Shown: piece after piece, positions 50,746-61,702 of the stretch
Numbering within the stretch: position 1 is the stretch's first letter
Layout: every line of letters starts with the position of its first letter
From: Apostichopus japonicus
Taxonomy: Eukaryota > Echinodermata > Holothuroidea > Aspidochirotida > Stichopodidae
Length of the DNA stretch: 64,000 nt
Direction: 5' to 3'
Assembly (NCBI RefSeq): GCF_037975245.1
Contig: NC_092580.1
Location: 7,848,501-7,912,500 of the forward strand
Translations under genes and position numbers: made by a program
The notes under the pieces: generated by a model
Told to the model about the DNA's origin: nothing
Database searches by the model: none
What the model saw: the letters and a program-made list of their open reading frames with translations, nothing else

Positions 50746-53040
50746 AGTATCAACATATATTCCGCTCTGTCCACTGGACATAGAGCACTCTGCGCCAAGA
50801 TAGACGCCAACCAACCAACTCTCTCCCCGTCTCTCCACCTCCCTCCACCTCCACCTCTCTCTCCATCTCTCTCTCTCTCTCTGAAAAATACCCCCTCAAA
50901 GTAGAAAATTAAAAATTTACACAGTAGCCTGAAGATTTATTAATTGTGCTACATTTGTTAGTGCTGTCTAAACAAATTGGGGTGTGATCAGAGTCACACA
51001 ACTGGGATATGGCTACTGTAGGTTTAGGTGTGCGTTTCTGTATTGAGTCGTACTCTGATCCTCCCCCCTATTCACCGGATGTTGGTAAAATAATATGATT
51101 GGAAATGTGTAATGCGCAGCCGCAGAATGCATATTACGACGTATGCTCAATTATCATGGATGCATGGCAATAGGGTGACAGTACTATGCTTTGCACAGCC
51201 ACTAGTGTTTGATATTACTACACCTAAGTTCAGACCATTGGACTGTCAGGACCTGACAATGGACGACCGGGACTTAAAAATGGAAAATTGATATTTTTAG
51301 ATACCCCAGCACCCCCTCGACAAATTGGCGCTTTTTTGGTGAAAATTGGAGTGGGTGAATGTTGGGGGTGGTGACCCCCTCCCCCCGTGCAAAACTTGGG
51401 GGGGCTTCTTCAAACTGTTTTTACCGGTCCTTTACATCCTATTGATGACGTCATACAAATTTCAGATCATTTGCATATTCGGTTTATTGATGAAAATTCA
51501 TTAACCTATTTTCTGACACTAAATTACTCTATATATTTGGAAACACAGACTTTTATACTTTGGAGCGTTACCATGGTTACTAGGTCAGTCCGATTTCCCT
51601 CATCTTTACAGGGTACAACCGCTGTGGTGTCCGGCCCTTTCCAAAATAGGATGAAACTTGTAGGTGCATTACTTCCCCGGGGTAATAGAGGGGTCGTTTT
51701 GAAAAAAATCTAAAACGGTCATAATTATTAGTGTTACTATGTACTGGAAAATCCTGACCATTCTACTTTGGAGCGTTACCATGATTACTAAGGTAGTCCG
51801 ATTACGGCCATCTTTGCAGGGTTCTCCCGCTAGGGTGTCCCCTTTCCAAAATAGAATGAAACTCCTAGGTGTGTCACATTTCCAGGTGGTAGGGGGGTCA
51901 TTTTGAACAAAAATGCGAAACATCCAGCATAAAGCCTCAGAAGCCTGAACCATGGAACGCCGGGAAGGCATAAAAAGCCCCCACCACTCCCCACACCTCC
52001 GAACCGCCAAAATAATCTCAGATTCATAATCAGCAACCCAATGCGTACCAGATGAGGTGTGATTTGTTTGTTTTTTGAAACACCCCCATTCGGGGCCCCC
52101 CCAATGGTTTTTCGCCCCCCACACCCAAACACAACACCCAATTCCAAAGTAGACTTCAGATTTGTAATCAGCGTGTCACGAAATACCAGAAGAGATACAC
52201 ATTTATCGCCTTTGCGACAAAAAGTTTTTTCACCTAAAAAAAACCATAAGTTGCAGTTTTAAAAAAAACCATAAGTTGCAGTTTTGGCCAAAATTGACCC
52301 AAAATCGATTTCGCCCAAATGACGTAACAGGGGGTAATCGATGCTCAGGAGCCCAAATCTACAACTCCCAGGTCCATATCTGCTTCTGTTCGGGAGATAC
52401 GTGGTCCCAGAGTACAAGATACAAATACGTGTTCTTTATAAGTGCAAAATTTGGAAAACCCCCTCTTTTCAGCCCCCTCTCTTGTCCTATCTGAAAAACC
52501 CATCAACATTAAAATTAGACGTGGAGTAGAAGACACCCTGGTCTTTGTTATACATCAATTTCGTGTTATTTCTGACCAGAAAAGGTTCTTTGTCTATATG
52601 ATTTATATTTGCGCCAAAAATAGGTGTTTTTGTCTTGAAAAGTTAAAAAAGTACCTATTTTTGGTACCCCTTCCTTTCCACTGAGGGTATGTGACAGGAC
52701 TGAATATTTGTTATGTGGGAGACGAGAGTTGTAGCTCCTTGTAGACAACTCATACGGTAGCATTAATTATCGGGAAGGGGGTATAGTCTATATGTTTTGG
52801 AGGCCCCGTCAAAATAGTTGTTTTTCACCGGTAGTAGCTACCCTATACAAGGACGCCTGGGCTGACGTCAGGATCAGATCCCGACGTCGAGATTTTATCC
52901 AGATCTAGTGCAAAGCACCTTATATAGCGATTCGGTGTTATACTTGTTGCATATGGTGTGAAAAAAATAAGCAAGACGAAGGGAAATGTGATATTGACAC
53001 CATTGCTACATTTAGCACCGAGCACTAGCTGAACTTACAA
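50746..53040. other. Noncoding region with small tandem duplications
   Basis: Includes a (CT)n-rich stretch at about 50820-50885. A pair of diverged copies of about 170 bp sits at 208-bp spacing, landmark TTTGGAGCGTTACCATG at about 51559 and 51767. A short tandem duplication of AAAAAAACCATAAGTTGCAG lies at about 52235-52283. ORFs here look incidental and come from the repeats. Confidence 0.5.
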
Positions 53041-53070
53041 TAACTCCCTCTCGAAGTAATGACAACATAC

Positions 53071-53265
53071 CGCTGATTTCATTTCTGATGTAGAAGGCTT
53101 GTCTACGTTGTCATCCTCATCCTCATCTTCCTCTTCCTCCCCCTCCTCATCATCATCACTGCTTTTTCCTCAATATCAAAAATGGTGTCATCCTCATCTT
53201 CCTCAATCTCCTCATCAATATCTTCATTGTTAGTCTCCGCTGTTGGACTCATTGCAGGCTAAAAT
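53071..53265 (-). pseudogene. Possible acidic N-terminal exon of an unidentified gene
   Basis: An acceptor-like CTATTTTAG precedes ATG at 53252. The coding stretch is extremely acidic (NNEDIDEEIEEDEDD) and, after a one-base break in an A run near 53160-53166, continues DDDEEGEEEEDEDEDDNVDK to a donor-like GTATG at 53070. Acidic openings of this kind occur in nuclear proteins and in several transposases; nothing identifies which. No further exon was found. Confidence 0.3.
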
Positions 53266-54326
53266 AGATTCAATAATGTGTCATAATTATATAATATTGG
53301 CCAAAATATTACTGCATGCAAACCATCAAATATGACTGAAAACACTTTTAATGAAGGTGATCACAAATAAGAACACTAACCATGCACTGTAGAGTGTACC
53401 ATATTTAATGGAATTAATTAAAAATGTTCTAACTATAAATTTTGGTAGGTTTGAGTGCTTTGCTATAGTTTCCTACATATTTGCCATTTCATTAAGTCTC
53501 CAATGAATATCATAGGGAAAGGTGGTGATATTTAGAACACTAATAAAGAAAGGGTACATGATCCCTTAAGTATGATATTATTTTCATAATACCACATATC
53601 TTTTTCATATCTTTGAAACATGGTGACTTCTCAAAATAATGACCATAATATTGTGCTTTCACACATATTTTCCAAATATATAGTACAGTACAGTGACAGC
53701 ACTGTTAAATAAATAATTCAAATCACATGTCCATCACACATATTCATCCTTGATCGATACACAATTCCCACACATCTCATCAAAATAAAAGCCTCCCACA
53801 TTTACCCCACAGAGTGCAGATGAACACAGGTGACAACTATCTGTATACAAGTCATTTCAAATGTGAATCCAATGACGTGCATGTAGTTTGTATGTTCATA
53901 AGTGATCCATGCTCAGTTTGTCAGTAGTACTACTGGTTTCCAATTTTTCAGTCAACAATCTATCATTGGTCATTGTGCAGTAGGTGACCCCACTTGATGA
54001 TAACGCACATTGCCAGCCAGTAACAATTATTGTACTTGTACTTAAAAAAAAAATCATAAAACATACAACTTAAAATAACAGCTGTCAAGGTCGCAAATTT
54101 TAAATTAGCTCCCATTTTTCCATTCAGAGGCTACAGTTTAAATTTTAAGACCAAAGTCCTGTTCAGAAACATGCGCTACATAAAATGAGCAGGATTACTA
54201 ATTGGTAGGCATTCTACAGCACTTAGTTTATAACTTTGCTTTACCTGATTGGGAACATCTTCTTCATCTTCATACTGTTCTCCTCTCAATATTGCATAAA
54301 GGACCTAAGGATGAAAGGAGAAGAAT
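53266..54326. other. Noncoding flank left of the second transposon
   Basis: About 1.1 kb without a supportable feature. Confidence 0.4.
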
Positions 54327-54506
54327 GTGATACATGTACTGTAGGCCAGTCAATATACTGATTGACCCACCACAAATTGCAACAGAAGGTTTTTCTTCAG
54401 TTTTGTTATCGGATATGTGTCTAAAATAACATATTAAAAGTCTAGAAAAATCTACGCAGGCGAAAGGCAAAATTTCAAGATGGCCGCCAAAATTCCAAAA
54501 TGGCCG
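54327..54506 (+). repeat. Left terminal inverted repeat of the Academ-like element
   Basis: Pairs with 61513-61702 over its length. It lacks a stretch of about 10-15 bp (TCACGATTTGGGGG) present in the right repeat. Confidence 0.8.
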
Positions 54507-54960
54507 ACCACAGACTCTCATTTTCATGATATCTACCCATCTGGTAAGTGATTTTTGCCGGTTTTGGTCAGTATTTCATGGTTTTCAGCAGCGCCAAAGC
54601 CAATGGAACACATGTCGAATCGATTGGACGGTACATTCCTGTACAAACATCCAAAATGGCCAATCACAGACTCTCATTTTCATATCTTCCCTTCTGGTAA
54701 GTGCTTTTTGCATGTTTTGAACTGAAAATCATGGTTTTCAACATCGCCAAAGCCAATGAAATGCATTTCGAATCGATCGGTCTTTATCTACCTGTACCAA
54801 ACTCCAAAATGGCCGCGAAAAAAAAAACAAGTTGAATACAACATTCAATTTCACCACATCTTTTGATCTGGTAAGTCTATTTTTTGAAAATGTTGAACAG
54901 CAAGTCGCATTGTTTTGAACACCGCCAAAGCCAAATCCGAAAATCCAAGAAAAAGAACAA
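54495..54960. repeat. Three-copy subterminal repeat of about 155 bp
   Basis: Units start with CCAAAATGGCC at 54495, 54651 and 54804. Shared blocks are ACAGACTCTCATTTTCAT, (A/T)TCTGGTAAGT and CGCCAAAGCCAA(T/A). It is present only at the left end, next to the terminal repeat. Confidence 0.85.
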
Positions 54961-55088
54961 AAATGACTCATTTCCCATGACCCATTATGTCCATGCAAAA
55001 TTCCATTGCCATAACTACTGGGAACATTCGGAATATCAGCCACACTCATGACATTTGGTTGGTATCCTACCTCTCATTGATCTTTGAA

Positions 55089-55620
55089 TTACATATCATC
55101 CATTCCATCTGTGTTCTCCTCAGACATGTTTGTGCAGATACCACGGCACTCTCCACAGCATGTTGAACAGTCCAGTCCAGCTTGTCGACAGGAGCATCGC
55201 ATACTCTGGCATCCCATTTTGCAGTTACATCGCACTATTTGTAGAAGTGTTTTGGGTGCAACCTCCATGTCGCATTGCACAGGCACCAATTTACCTTCCA
55301 CTGCTTTCCATCCGAAGATCTGAGGATCGAGGGTTGTGACTCCTTTCCACACTTGGACTTGGTGATATACACGGAGGCTGTGGAACTTCGCAGCAGATGA
55401 CGTAGGAGGCAAGTTCTCTGGTCGAACGCAACTAGCACTTGTAGCTACCTTCTGTTGGAAGCGTTCCAGTCTCAGTTTGTCCAATGTGTCGCCTGCTGAG
55501 CCTTTATACAGAGACACCAAAGCCGATTCGCCTGCCTTCGCCGTATCTTCCAATGTAGATCTTCCATCCAGGAATACCTTAGCCTGTGCTCTGAAGCAGA
55601 CGTCAGTACGGATTTGCTTC
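55089..55620 (-). CDS. CXC-domain tail of the Academ-like protein (frame-shifted continuation)
   Basis: Open frame directly downstream of the 1328-codon ORF. Read back into the upstream ORF it joins as ALKQIRTDVCFRAQAKVF, so the two are one gene separated by a one-base break at about 55619-55628 (GGACTGCTCTGA). It ends with a ten-cysteine cluster, CNCKMGCQSMRCSCRQ...CSTCCGECRGIC, of the CXC/tesmin type, a likely zinc-coordinating DNA-binding module. The break is a plain deletion or sequence error unless recoding is used; the local sequence is not a canonical slippery heptamer. Confidence 0.7.
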
Positions 55621-58600
55621 AGAGCAGTCCTTTTCCAAGGCCGAACAACCGAGACGTCGTGTCACAACCAAGGATGGCATGTGTGAACAAAATATTCTGG
55701 CAGACTTCTTCTCCCAAAACTCTCTGAACATGCTTGATGTTCCAGCATCGTGACTGCTTCTTTGTTCCAGTCTTCCCTTCTGGTCTGAAGAAGATATCTA
55801 AAGAATCCTCCGTAGTATGGAAACAGAGGAGTACAAGGAGGTCCGTGTCGTCACCTACAACGATAGTTTGATGACATCCTGCAGACTCTATGGCCGTCTG
55901 TACTATGAGTACATCAGCATCTCCTTCAGCATGGTGTGTTTTACATCCCATCTGCTCTAGATGTATACTCAGTAGCCGGATGAAACTCTGTTTGTTGTCT
56001 TTGTTGGACAGGAACTCCTCTTTCTTGGATTTCATAGGCATTGCCCCATTAAAATCTACTTTCGGTCCCTCTCGTCCACTTGTTCGGCGTTGATGAGCCC
56101 CGTCTTTTGTTGACATATCATTCTCATACCCATCGAACACAATGACTGCCTTCCCATACTTGCGTGTCACATAGTTGGTGTATCGCTCACATATGCCATC
56201 ATATGTTGAGCCACGCTGCCAAGGAATCCTATGTAATAGGGATCCACCATCCAGGACGTACTGGCTTTGACCAACAGGTTCAGTCATATCGTCTTGGATC
56301 AGACTCCAGATAGCATCTGCAAGTGCTGGTTTGTTAGCAGACCTCAATACTTGTTTGCCTTCAAACAATGCTGGTGGATAGCTGCATAGCTCAAACCTGA
56401 AAATCTCTTGCAGCTGATCGTTCCTTGTTCCCATCGTGACAAGTCGTTGGAATAGAAGTTGTGGATCGATGTTCACCGTATCATGGTTGATTTTGATGAC
56501 TGATGTGTTGAGTGTCACCGCCTGATCCTTCTTCCTGAAAGTGTGTTCCAGAACACTTTTCCCAACCATGGAATCCAGAATGCCTTGTCCTATATCCTTC
56601 ACTGTGTCTACGTTCACCCTGCCGTCTGCATTGATGCCAGTAACAATGTTGCGCAAGCCCTGGGCACCACTAAACGGATTCCGTGTTTCCAGGAACTCGA
56701 CCAACTCGCAGATATCTGCCATGTCTCTTTCCTGTCTGGCATTTGTAGTGTCTTTATGTTGCTCATTTGTGGTATAGTTTATACCGGTCAGCTGCTGCAT
56801 TGCATTGTTAACCTCGGAGCAATGAGGATGTGCCATCAACCAGATCAGTCGCTGGGTTTCCGTCATCCCACGGCCTCGTGTCAACCCTCCCGTTGTTTTC
56901 ATGCTGCGCATCAGAACTTGTTCGATGACCAGATCAGCCGAGAAGCCAGCCCATAGACGATCCGATCTGCGTACCACGTGTAGTCCTCCACTGAAATGTT
57001 GGAAGATATCTGGAGCTGTCTCGGAGAGCTTGACAAGGTATTGCAAATACACAGAAAGAGATTTTGTGTAGAGGTTATGTCCTGAAGCAGCAAGGTAGGG
57101 GAGCATCTCAACCATGGCCTGAATGTGGAGGTCCCATATGCCTAATCGCTCACCTTTGAGGAACTTGCGTAGGATTTGCACCATCTCCATGAACTGAAGC
57201 CAAAGTCTGGCTGTACGTGAGTTCTTCATGGACCTTTTCTTGGCCTCAAGTTGTCCGTGAATCCTGGTGAAGGCTTTTGAATCATGCACTTGACTGAAGG
57301 TTGTATTACCCGCTGACAACAGCTCATCGAACAAGATGCCCACAGCTTCGAGATCTGCTTTGCAGTCATCGTCTGGTTCGGAAGTGGATTCTGGTACAGT
57401 GTGATCCATGTTGCACTCTACTGGTATGTCCCCGGCAACACTAAAATCTCCTCTGTTTGCCCTATTGCTCTTAGCTTCGATGCAGGGCGTCTTGACACTG
57501 AATACGTCCGAGACAATTATGCCATCGAGAGCTGAATCAACCAGGAACAGACCTCGGACTGCTCGTTCAATTGCCTTCCCGGAGAGCATGTGGTTGACAG
57601 TGTTACTGGCATAGATTGTTTCCAACATCTCCTGCAGCCCTGATCCTGCCATCAGATGTCCAATGCAGCCGATAAAGCTCATCTCGGTATGAAAGCCTCC
57701 TAATCTCAAAACAATGCAGTGCAGCGGGCTGTTTGCTGGTTGGCTCCTGATCACTTGCAAGGCCTTCCACCACAATGGTTGGTCGAATGTTATGATGGGT
57801 GTCACGCCATACCGTTGAGCATGCTGGCCAATGAAATGAAGGGTCGAACTCACGCAAGACATGTTCCCCGGGTCCATATCTATCATAGGCAGAAAGACAA
57901 CGGAGGATTGTCCAGGGTGGTCACCTTTGTGTATCATTTGCATGAACCCAGACCATGCTGGCCTCGGAGAACGCACTGAGAAGGATAGTTGCCAGAGATC
58001 GTCGATCCGTGATGTTGGGTCATCTTTCTCGATGATTTGCAGCTTTTCATAGCAGAGAGTTCGGAGTCCATCGAACATTGGCATGAAGGGCACTATGTTT
58101 ACAGTACCGACTGCTGATATCTCGTCTGCGCTGACTGTACCTCTTGGAATATGTTGATTCCTCTTGATTTGTGGTGTGATGGCAGCAATCATCCCCATGC
58201 CATGGAAGGTACCCATCCCATCTATGGTTCTAACGTTATGGTCAACGTTATCTGCGACATACTGCACAAAATGTCCTGCTGTCAAGTTAGGGATGTCTGT
58301 CCCATCGGTAATTGCAGCATTTCGTCCGAATTTAGCTACTTCCGAATATGAGCTGCAAAAGCCAAGTTTACTCAGAGTGTCTATGAGGAACCTCGAAGCA
58401 AAATGATGATGGAGCTGTACATCAAGTCCAACTTGTAGAGGGGCTAATAAGACTCTTGGACGAGTAGCCTGCATAATCGCCTGCCCCAGTGAAGCTAACT
58501 TGAGTTGTCCTCCTTTGGATGGAAACAGGACATCCAGCAACATGCGCAGTGACTCTGGCAGATATGCTATACTCTCTTCAATTGACGACAGCTCCTCACA

Positions 58601-59605
58601 ACTCGGGTAATCATCCGTTGCCTGACTGACTGATTGGATGTCTGTTTTAATTAATTTTGCTGCTGTTTGTATTATTCTCAATTTGTCAGTTTCGGTGTTG
58701 TTTCCTTTAGATTGACAGTAGAAGTCTTGGAGAATTTTGGATGCATTATTCCTGAGGGTGACGACATTAGTCTTCCCGTTGATTTCAGCTACGACAATCG
58801 AGTCACTGAAGTGTTGTGTCAGCTGATCTTTCATGTAAGTGAAATTGTACGGCATGCACGACGAGTCGACCAAAAACTCCTGCATCTTGTCAATGAGATC
58901 ATGTATGGTTGTTTGCTCATCATCATTTTCTTGCAGGTATGTCGCCACTTTGAGGAACGCTTCCATCTGCGTAACATTCTGTGGTCTACCGCGCTTGGCT
59001 GGTGGGGGATCATTCACTTGGCGAAACTGTTGTGGTATTCTTTTGTTCGTTCTGAAGTTCACGCTACACACCTGATGATAAACTACATCAGCAGAGAATG
59101 GGTCATTGATGTTATTCAGTCTGCCTCTCACCGCATGTGACCATACATCTTCTCGTTCGTCACAGAGTGTTGTTATTTCACTATGGAACTGGTCTGTCTG
59201 GACACGCACCAGCTTATGCCCCTCTTTTGGTCTCCGGTGGTTGAATGTGTCTGGCCCGCCGCAAAATAAGCAATGTTCTTTATAAACAAATGGCGACCTT
59301 GCAGACCGCAAAATTCGTTGCTCGCCTGCTGATGTGCCAGTGTCAATAGCACTCTTTCTCTTTGAAGCAGCTATTTCATTCTCGTTGCAATAAACTTTGC
59401 GACATTCTTTGAGAACTTGTTGACCTGGCTCTGTGTGGATGTCATCCCCCCGTGATAAGCTTGCTCTGGCTATTCCTTCGCAACCTTTTTTCCGAAGTGT
59501 CACTATCGCTTCTGCCCCAAGGAAAGCCTTTTTACAGATTTTACACTCATCCATTATGCTTTCGTTTGCTGAGCCTGTAGGGAAGACAAAACAGAGGGAG
59601 GGCAC
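55619..59605 (-). CDS. Academ-like transposase with C-terminal PIN/XPG-type nuclease
   Basis: 1328 codons, intronless. The true start may be M18 (MDECKIC) at 59554. Residues 21-75 hold CKIC and CRKVYC; 112-180 hold CLFC...C148...H177..C180, probably zinc-binding. An AT-hook-like AKRGRPQN lies near 203-210. The central part has DNVDHNVRTIDGMGTFHGMG (452-471), MIDMDPGNM (574-582), TFDQPLWWKAL (606-616) and GGFHTEMSFIG (636-646). This acid-rich pattern is compatible with an RNase-H-fold transposase, but catalytic residues are not assigned. The C-terminal part resembles PIN/FEN/XPG nucleases: VLDGGSLL (D1119), VFDGY (D1158), EGDAD (E1227, D1229, D1231), GDDTD (D1252, D1253, D1255) and GCDTTS (D1315). 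All acids of the fold are present, so the nuclease could be active. Preservation of such a long frame suggests a relatively young copy. Confidence 0.8.
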   Translation of the reverse strand: MPSLCFVFPTGSANESIMDECKICKKAFLGAEAIVTLRKKGCEGIARASLSRGDDIHTEPGQQVLKECRKVYCNENEIAASKRKSAIDTGTSAGEQRILRSARSPFVYKEHCLFCGGPDTFNHRRPKEGHKLVRVQTDQFHSEITTLCDEREDVWSHAVRGRLNNINDPFSADVVYHQVCSVNFRTNKRIPQQFRQVNDPPPAKRGRPQNVTQMEAFLKVATYLQENDDEQTTIHDLIDKMQEFLVDSSCMPYNFTYMKDQLTQHFSDSIVVAEINGKTNVVTLRNNASKILQDFYCQSKGNNTETDKLRIIQTAAKLIKTDIQSVSQATDDYPSCEELSSIEESIAYLPESLRMLLDVLFPSKGGQLKLASLGQAIMQATRPRVLLAPLQVGLDVQLHHHFASRFLIDTLSKLGFCSSYSEVAKFGRNAAITDGTDIPNLTAGHFVQYVADNVDHNVRTIDGMGTFHGMGMIAAITPQIKRNQHIPRGTVSADEISAVGTVNIVPFMPMFDGLRTLCYEKLQIIEKDDPTSRIDDLWQLSFSVRSPRPAWSGFMQMIHKGDHPGQSSVVFLPMIDMDPGNMSCVSSTLHFIGQHAQRYGVTPIITFDQPLWWKALQVIRSQPANSPLHCIVLRLGGFHTEMSFIGCIGHLMAGSGLQEMLETIYASNTVNHMLSGKAIERAVRGLFLVDSALDGIIVSDVFSVKTPCIEAKSNRANRGDFSVAGDIPVECNMDHTVPESTSEPDDDCKADLEAVGILFDELLSAGNTTFSQVHDSKAFTRIHGQLEAKKRSMKNSRTARLWLQFMEMVQILRKFLKGERLGIWDLHIQAMVEMLPYLAASGHNLYTKSLSVYLQYLVKLSETAPDIFQHFSGGLHVVRRSDRLWAGFSADLVIEQVLMRSMKTTGGLTRGRGMTETQRLIWLMAHPHCSEVNNAMQQLTGINYTTNEQHKDTTNARQERDMADICELVEFLETRNPFSGAQGLRNIVTGINADGRVNVDTVKDIGQGILDSMVGKSVLEHTFRKKDQAVTLNTSVIKINHDTVNIDPQLLFQRLVTMGTRNDQLQEIFRFELCSYPPALFEGKQVLRSANKPALADAIWSLIQDDMTEPVGQSQYVLDGGSLLHRIPWQRGSTYDGICERYTNYVTRKYGKAVIVFDGYENDMSTKDGAHQRRTSGREGPKVDFNGAMPMKSKKEEFLSNKDNKQSFIRLLSIHLEQMGCKTHHAEGDADVLIVQTAIESAGCHQTIVVGDDTDLLVLLCFHTTEDSLDIFFRPEGKTGTKKQSRCWNIKHVQRVLGEEVCQNILFTHAILGCDTTSRLFGLGKGLL

Positions 59606-61512
59606 AGTTTCAGAAGTTCCCCTGGAACTGTTGTTAATTTTTGCGTGCTTAATATATTTGCAAAGTAGGGGTCAACTATGGCCATTAGCAGGTGGGGTGT
59701 TTCGTTATACAATACAGTTGTACAATACCTGTACTTAATATACTGTACAATGCTACTGTACACAGGTACAGTATGTACACAGCCTATTCATACATAAAAT
59801 TGGACTATGTCACACTATTGACATTTTTAGGGTATCATTTCCTAAACTTGGCCAAATGTGTGGTTGTAATAGTCAAAAAACGCAAATTTTGGCCATTTTA
59901 GGTAGCCATAACTTCACAAAACAACATCAGAGAAGCTTCATACTACAGAAACCTAGTCTATGGGATAGTTTCATTAGATTAATATTATTGTTAGCTGGTG
60001 GGATATGTATTTGCTGAGAAATATTACCTCAAACTTGACAAAATACAAAAAAATTACTATATCATTTTACTGCCGATTTGCGAAATTTCAAAGAATTTTA
60101 AATCCGTCAAGAATCAACGAATTTCGCTAAATTTTTTGAGTCGGTCGAGCAACAGCCTCCGGTGATTTGACACGGAATGACCCTGATGTCCAAGTTGAAT
60201 TCGGAAATACATGATTTGCCCGGGCTTCACGCACGTTGTCTTTTCTCCCGCCCTGGTTTTGAACAACTTTCCAAAAGTCACTTCGCGTATGTTCATAACC
60301 AATGCACTACCCCCCCCCCCCTCGACCCACGCCGAGAGTGCCCAACCGCTAGTTCCTCTGGATGATCACTGCATTGTAGTTTGTAAGCACAGGAAGGCCC
60401 CACAGGTAATTTACCAAAGAATTCACTTATTTGATCAGCCGATTAGCCTGAGCAAAACTCCCTGCCCCCTCCCATTATTTACCATCACCCGGGTACATCA
60501 CAACAATGTAAGCCTAGGAACACATACTGGATGCCACATGTTTCGGCTTCGACGAACTGATGCCTCCACATCTTAACCCATCCCAGCATAAGCCTATCAT
60601 TGTTTCGCAGAACTGGTACCAGTGTATTCATATATGGTAAGGGGGCCTAGCTATATCATTTCATTTCATTCTCCTTTTCATTTTGTCTTGTTCCTCGTGA
60701 AGCCCAAACACCCAAACTCCTGAGGCATCGTCATAGAATAGCAAAGGTCGCTAGTACATACTCACCGATTCCCTGTGGGCTCGACGTAACTCAAGAAATA
60801 ACCGAGACTGCGTTTCCAAGATCTTCAGTTCATCTTCAGAAGATGATCATACATGTATTAAGCAAGTTGAAGCTAGCAAACAGAAGTAGCACTTGCTAAA
60901 GTTTGGTAACTCTGTGTTATGTATGGTAGCAAAATAATCCCCCTATATATATTTTTTTTTATTGAATCCGATCTGGGATTGTGTATATGTGGAATGAGGG
61001 GGGGATTTTTCTTGGAGGCATAGCTGAGGGCCCATGATAGCCTCCGAGAGGGGAGCCTTAATGATTAACTCATCCAGCTGGGCTAGTAATCCAACCATAG
61101 GTTCCAAACTGACAATCGAATTCAGACTCATGATCTGGTCTATTTTTCGAGTGTCTCCCCAACGCGAAATGATCGAATGGGGGGGGGGGGGAGGGGAAGG
61201 GAGAGTGGCAATGCATGATGGCAATGCATGGGCATTGAAGCCCGGTTCTCTATTCCATCCCCAGAATCCAATTGAGGGTTATCACAATTCCTAGATATGA
61301 ATAAACAAGACATTTTTCCCCTACCCCGAAAAATCGGTAGTTGACTCAAATTCTGGGAGCCATATTGGCCCACAACTCACAAAGATGACAGTTGACGTTT
61401 TCAATTCTGGTATGAGTGTCTTCTCTTGTGTCGAAAACCCCCATTTCCGATTCGAAATTATGCAAAACGGATGAATAACAGTCAAATTATTGCGGAAATA
61501 AGAATTTCATAT
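59606..61512. other. 5' noncoding part of the Academ-like element
   Basis: About 1.9 kb between the big ORF and the right terminal repeat. It should contain the promoter. There are poly-C/poly-G runs at about 60309-60319 and 61181-61192 and a degenerate GTACAATAC...GTACAGTA repeat at 59700-59780. No exon is supported. Confidence 0.45.
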
Positions 61513-61702
61513 CCGCCATTTTGAATTTTTGGCGGCCATCTTGAATTTTCACCTTTCGCCTGCATAGATTTTTCTAGACTTTTTATATGTTATTCTAGGG
61601 ACTTTGCTGATACCGAAATCGAAGAGAAACCTTCTGTTGCAATTTGTGGTGGGTTGACCCCCAAATCGTGATAGATTGACTGGCCTACTGACCAATATCA
61701 CT
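61513..61702 (-). repeat. Right terminal inverted repeat of the Academ-like element
   Basis: Reverse complement of 54327-54506 with scattered substitutions and one indel. Confidence 0.8.

Larger units (their letters stand above)
54327..61702 (-). mobile_element. Academ-like DNA transposon with long terminal inverted repeats
   Basis: A 7.4-kb element bounded by inverted repeats of about 180-190 bp (54327-54506 and 61513-61702), which share TAGGCCAGTCAAT, ACCCACCACAAATTGCAACA, GTCTAGAAAAATCTA and CAAGATGGCCGCCAAAA. Indels separate the two ends, so the insertion is not brand new. The inside encodes one very large minus-strand protein with transposase-like and PIN/XPG-like parts and a CXC module. 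To my knowledge, fusion of a transposase with an XPG-type nuclease is characteristic of one branch of the Academ superfamily. I could not define a target-site duplication, and the exact termini are uncertain by about 15 bp. Confidence 0.65.

Noticed and set aside
56541-59140. Plus-strand ORFs of 60-157 codons across the Academ-like gene
   Set aside because: They are shadows of the 1328-codon minus-strand frame.
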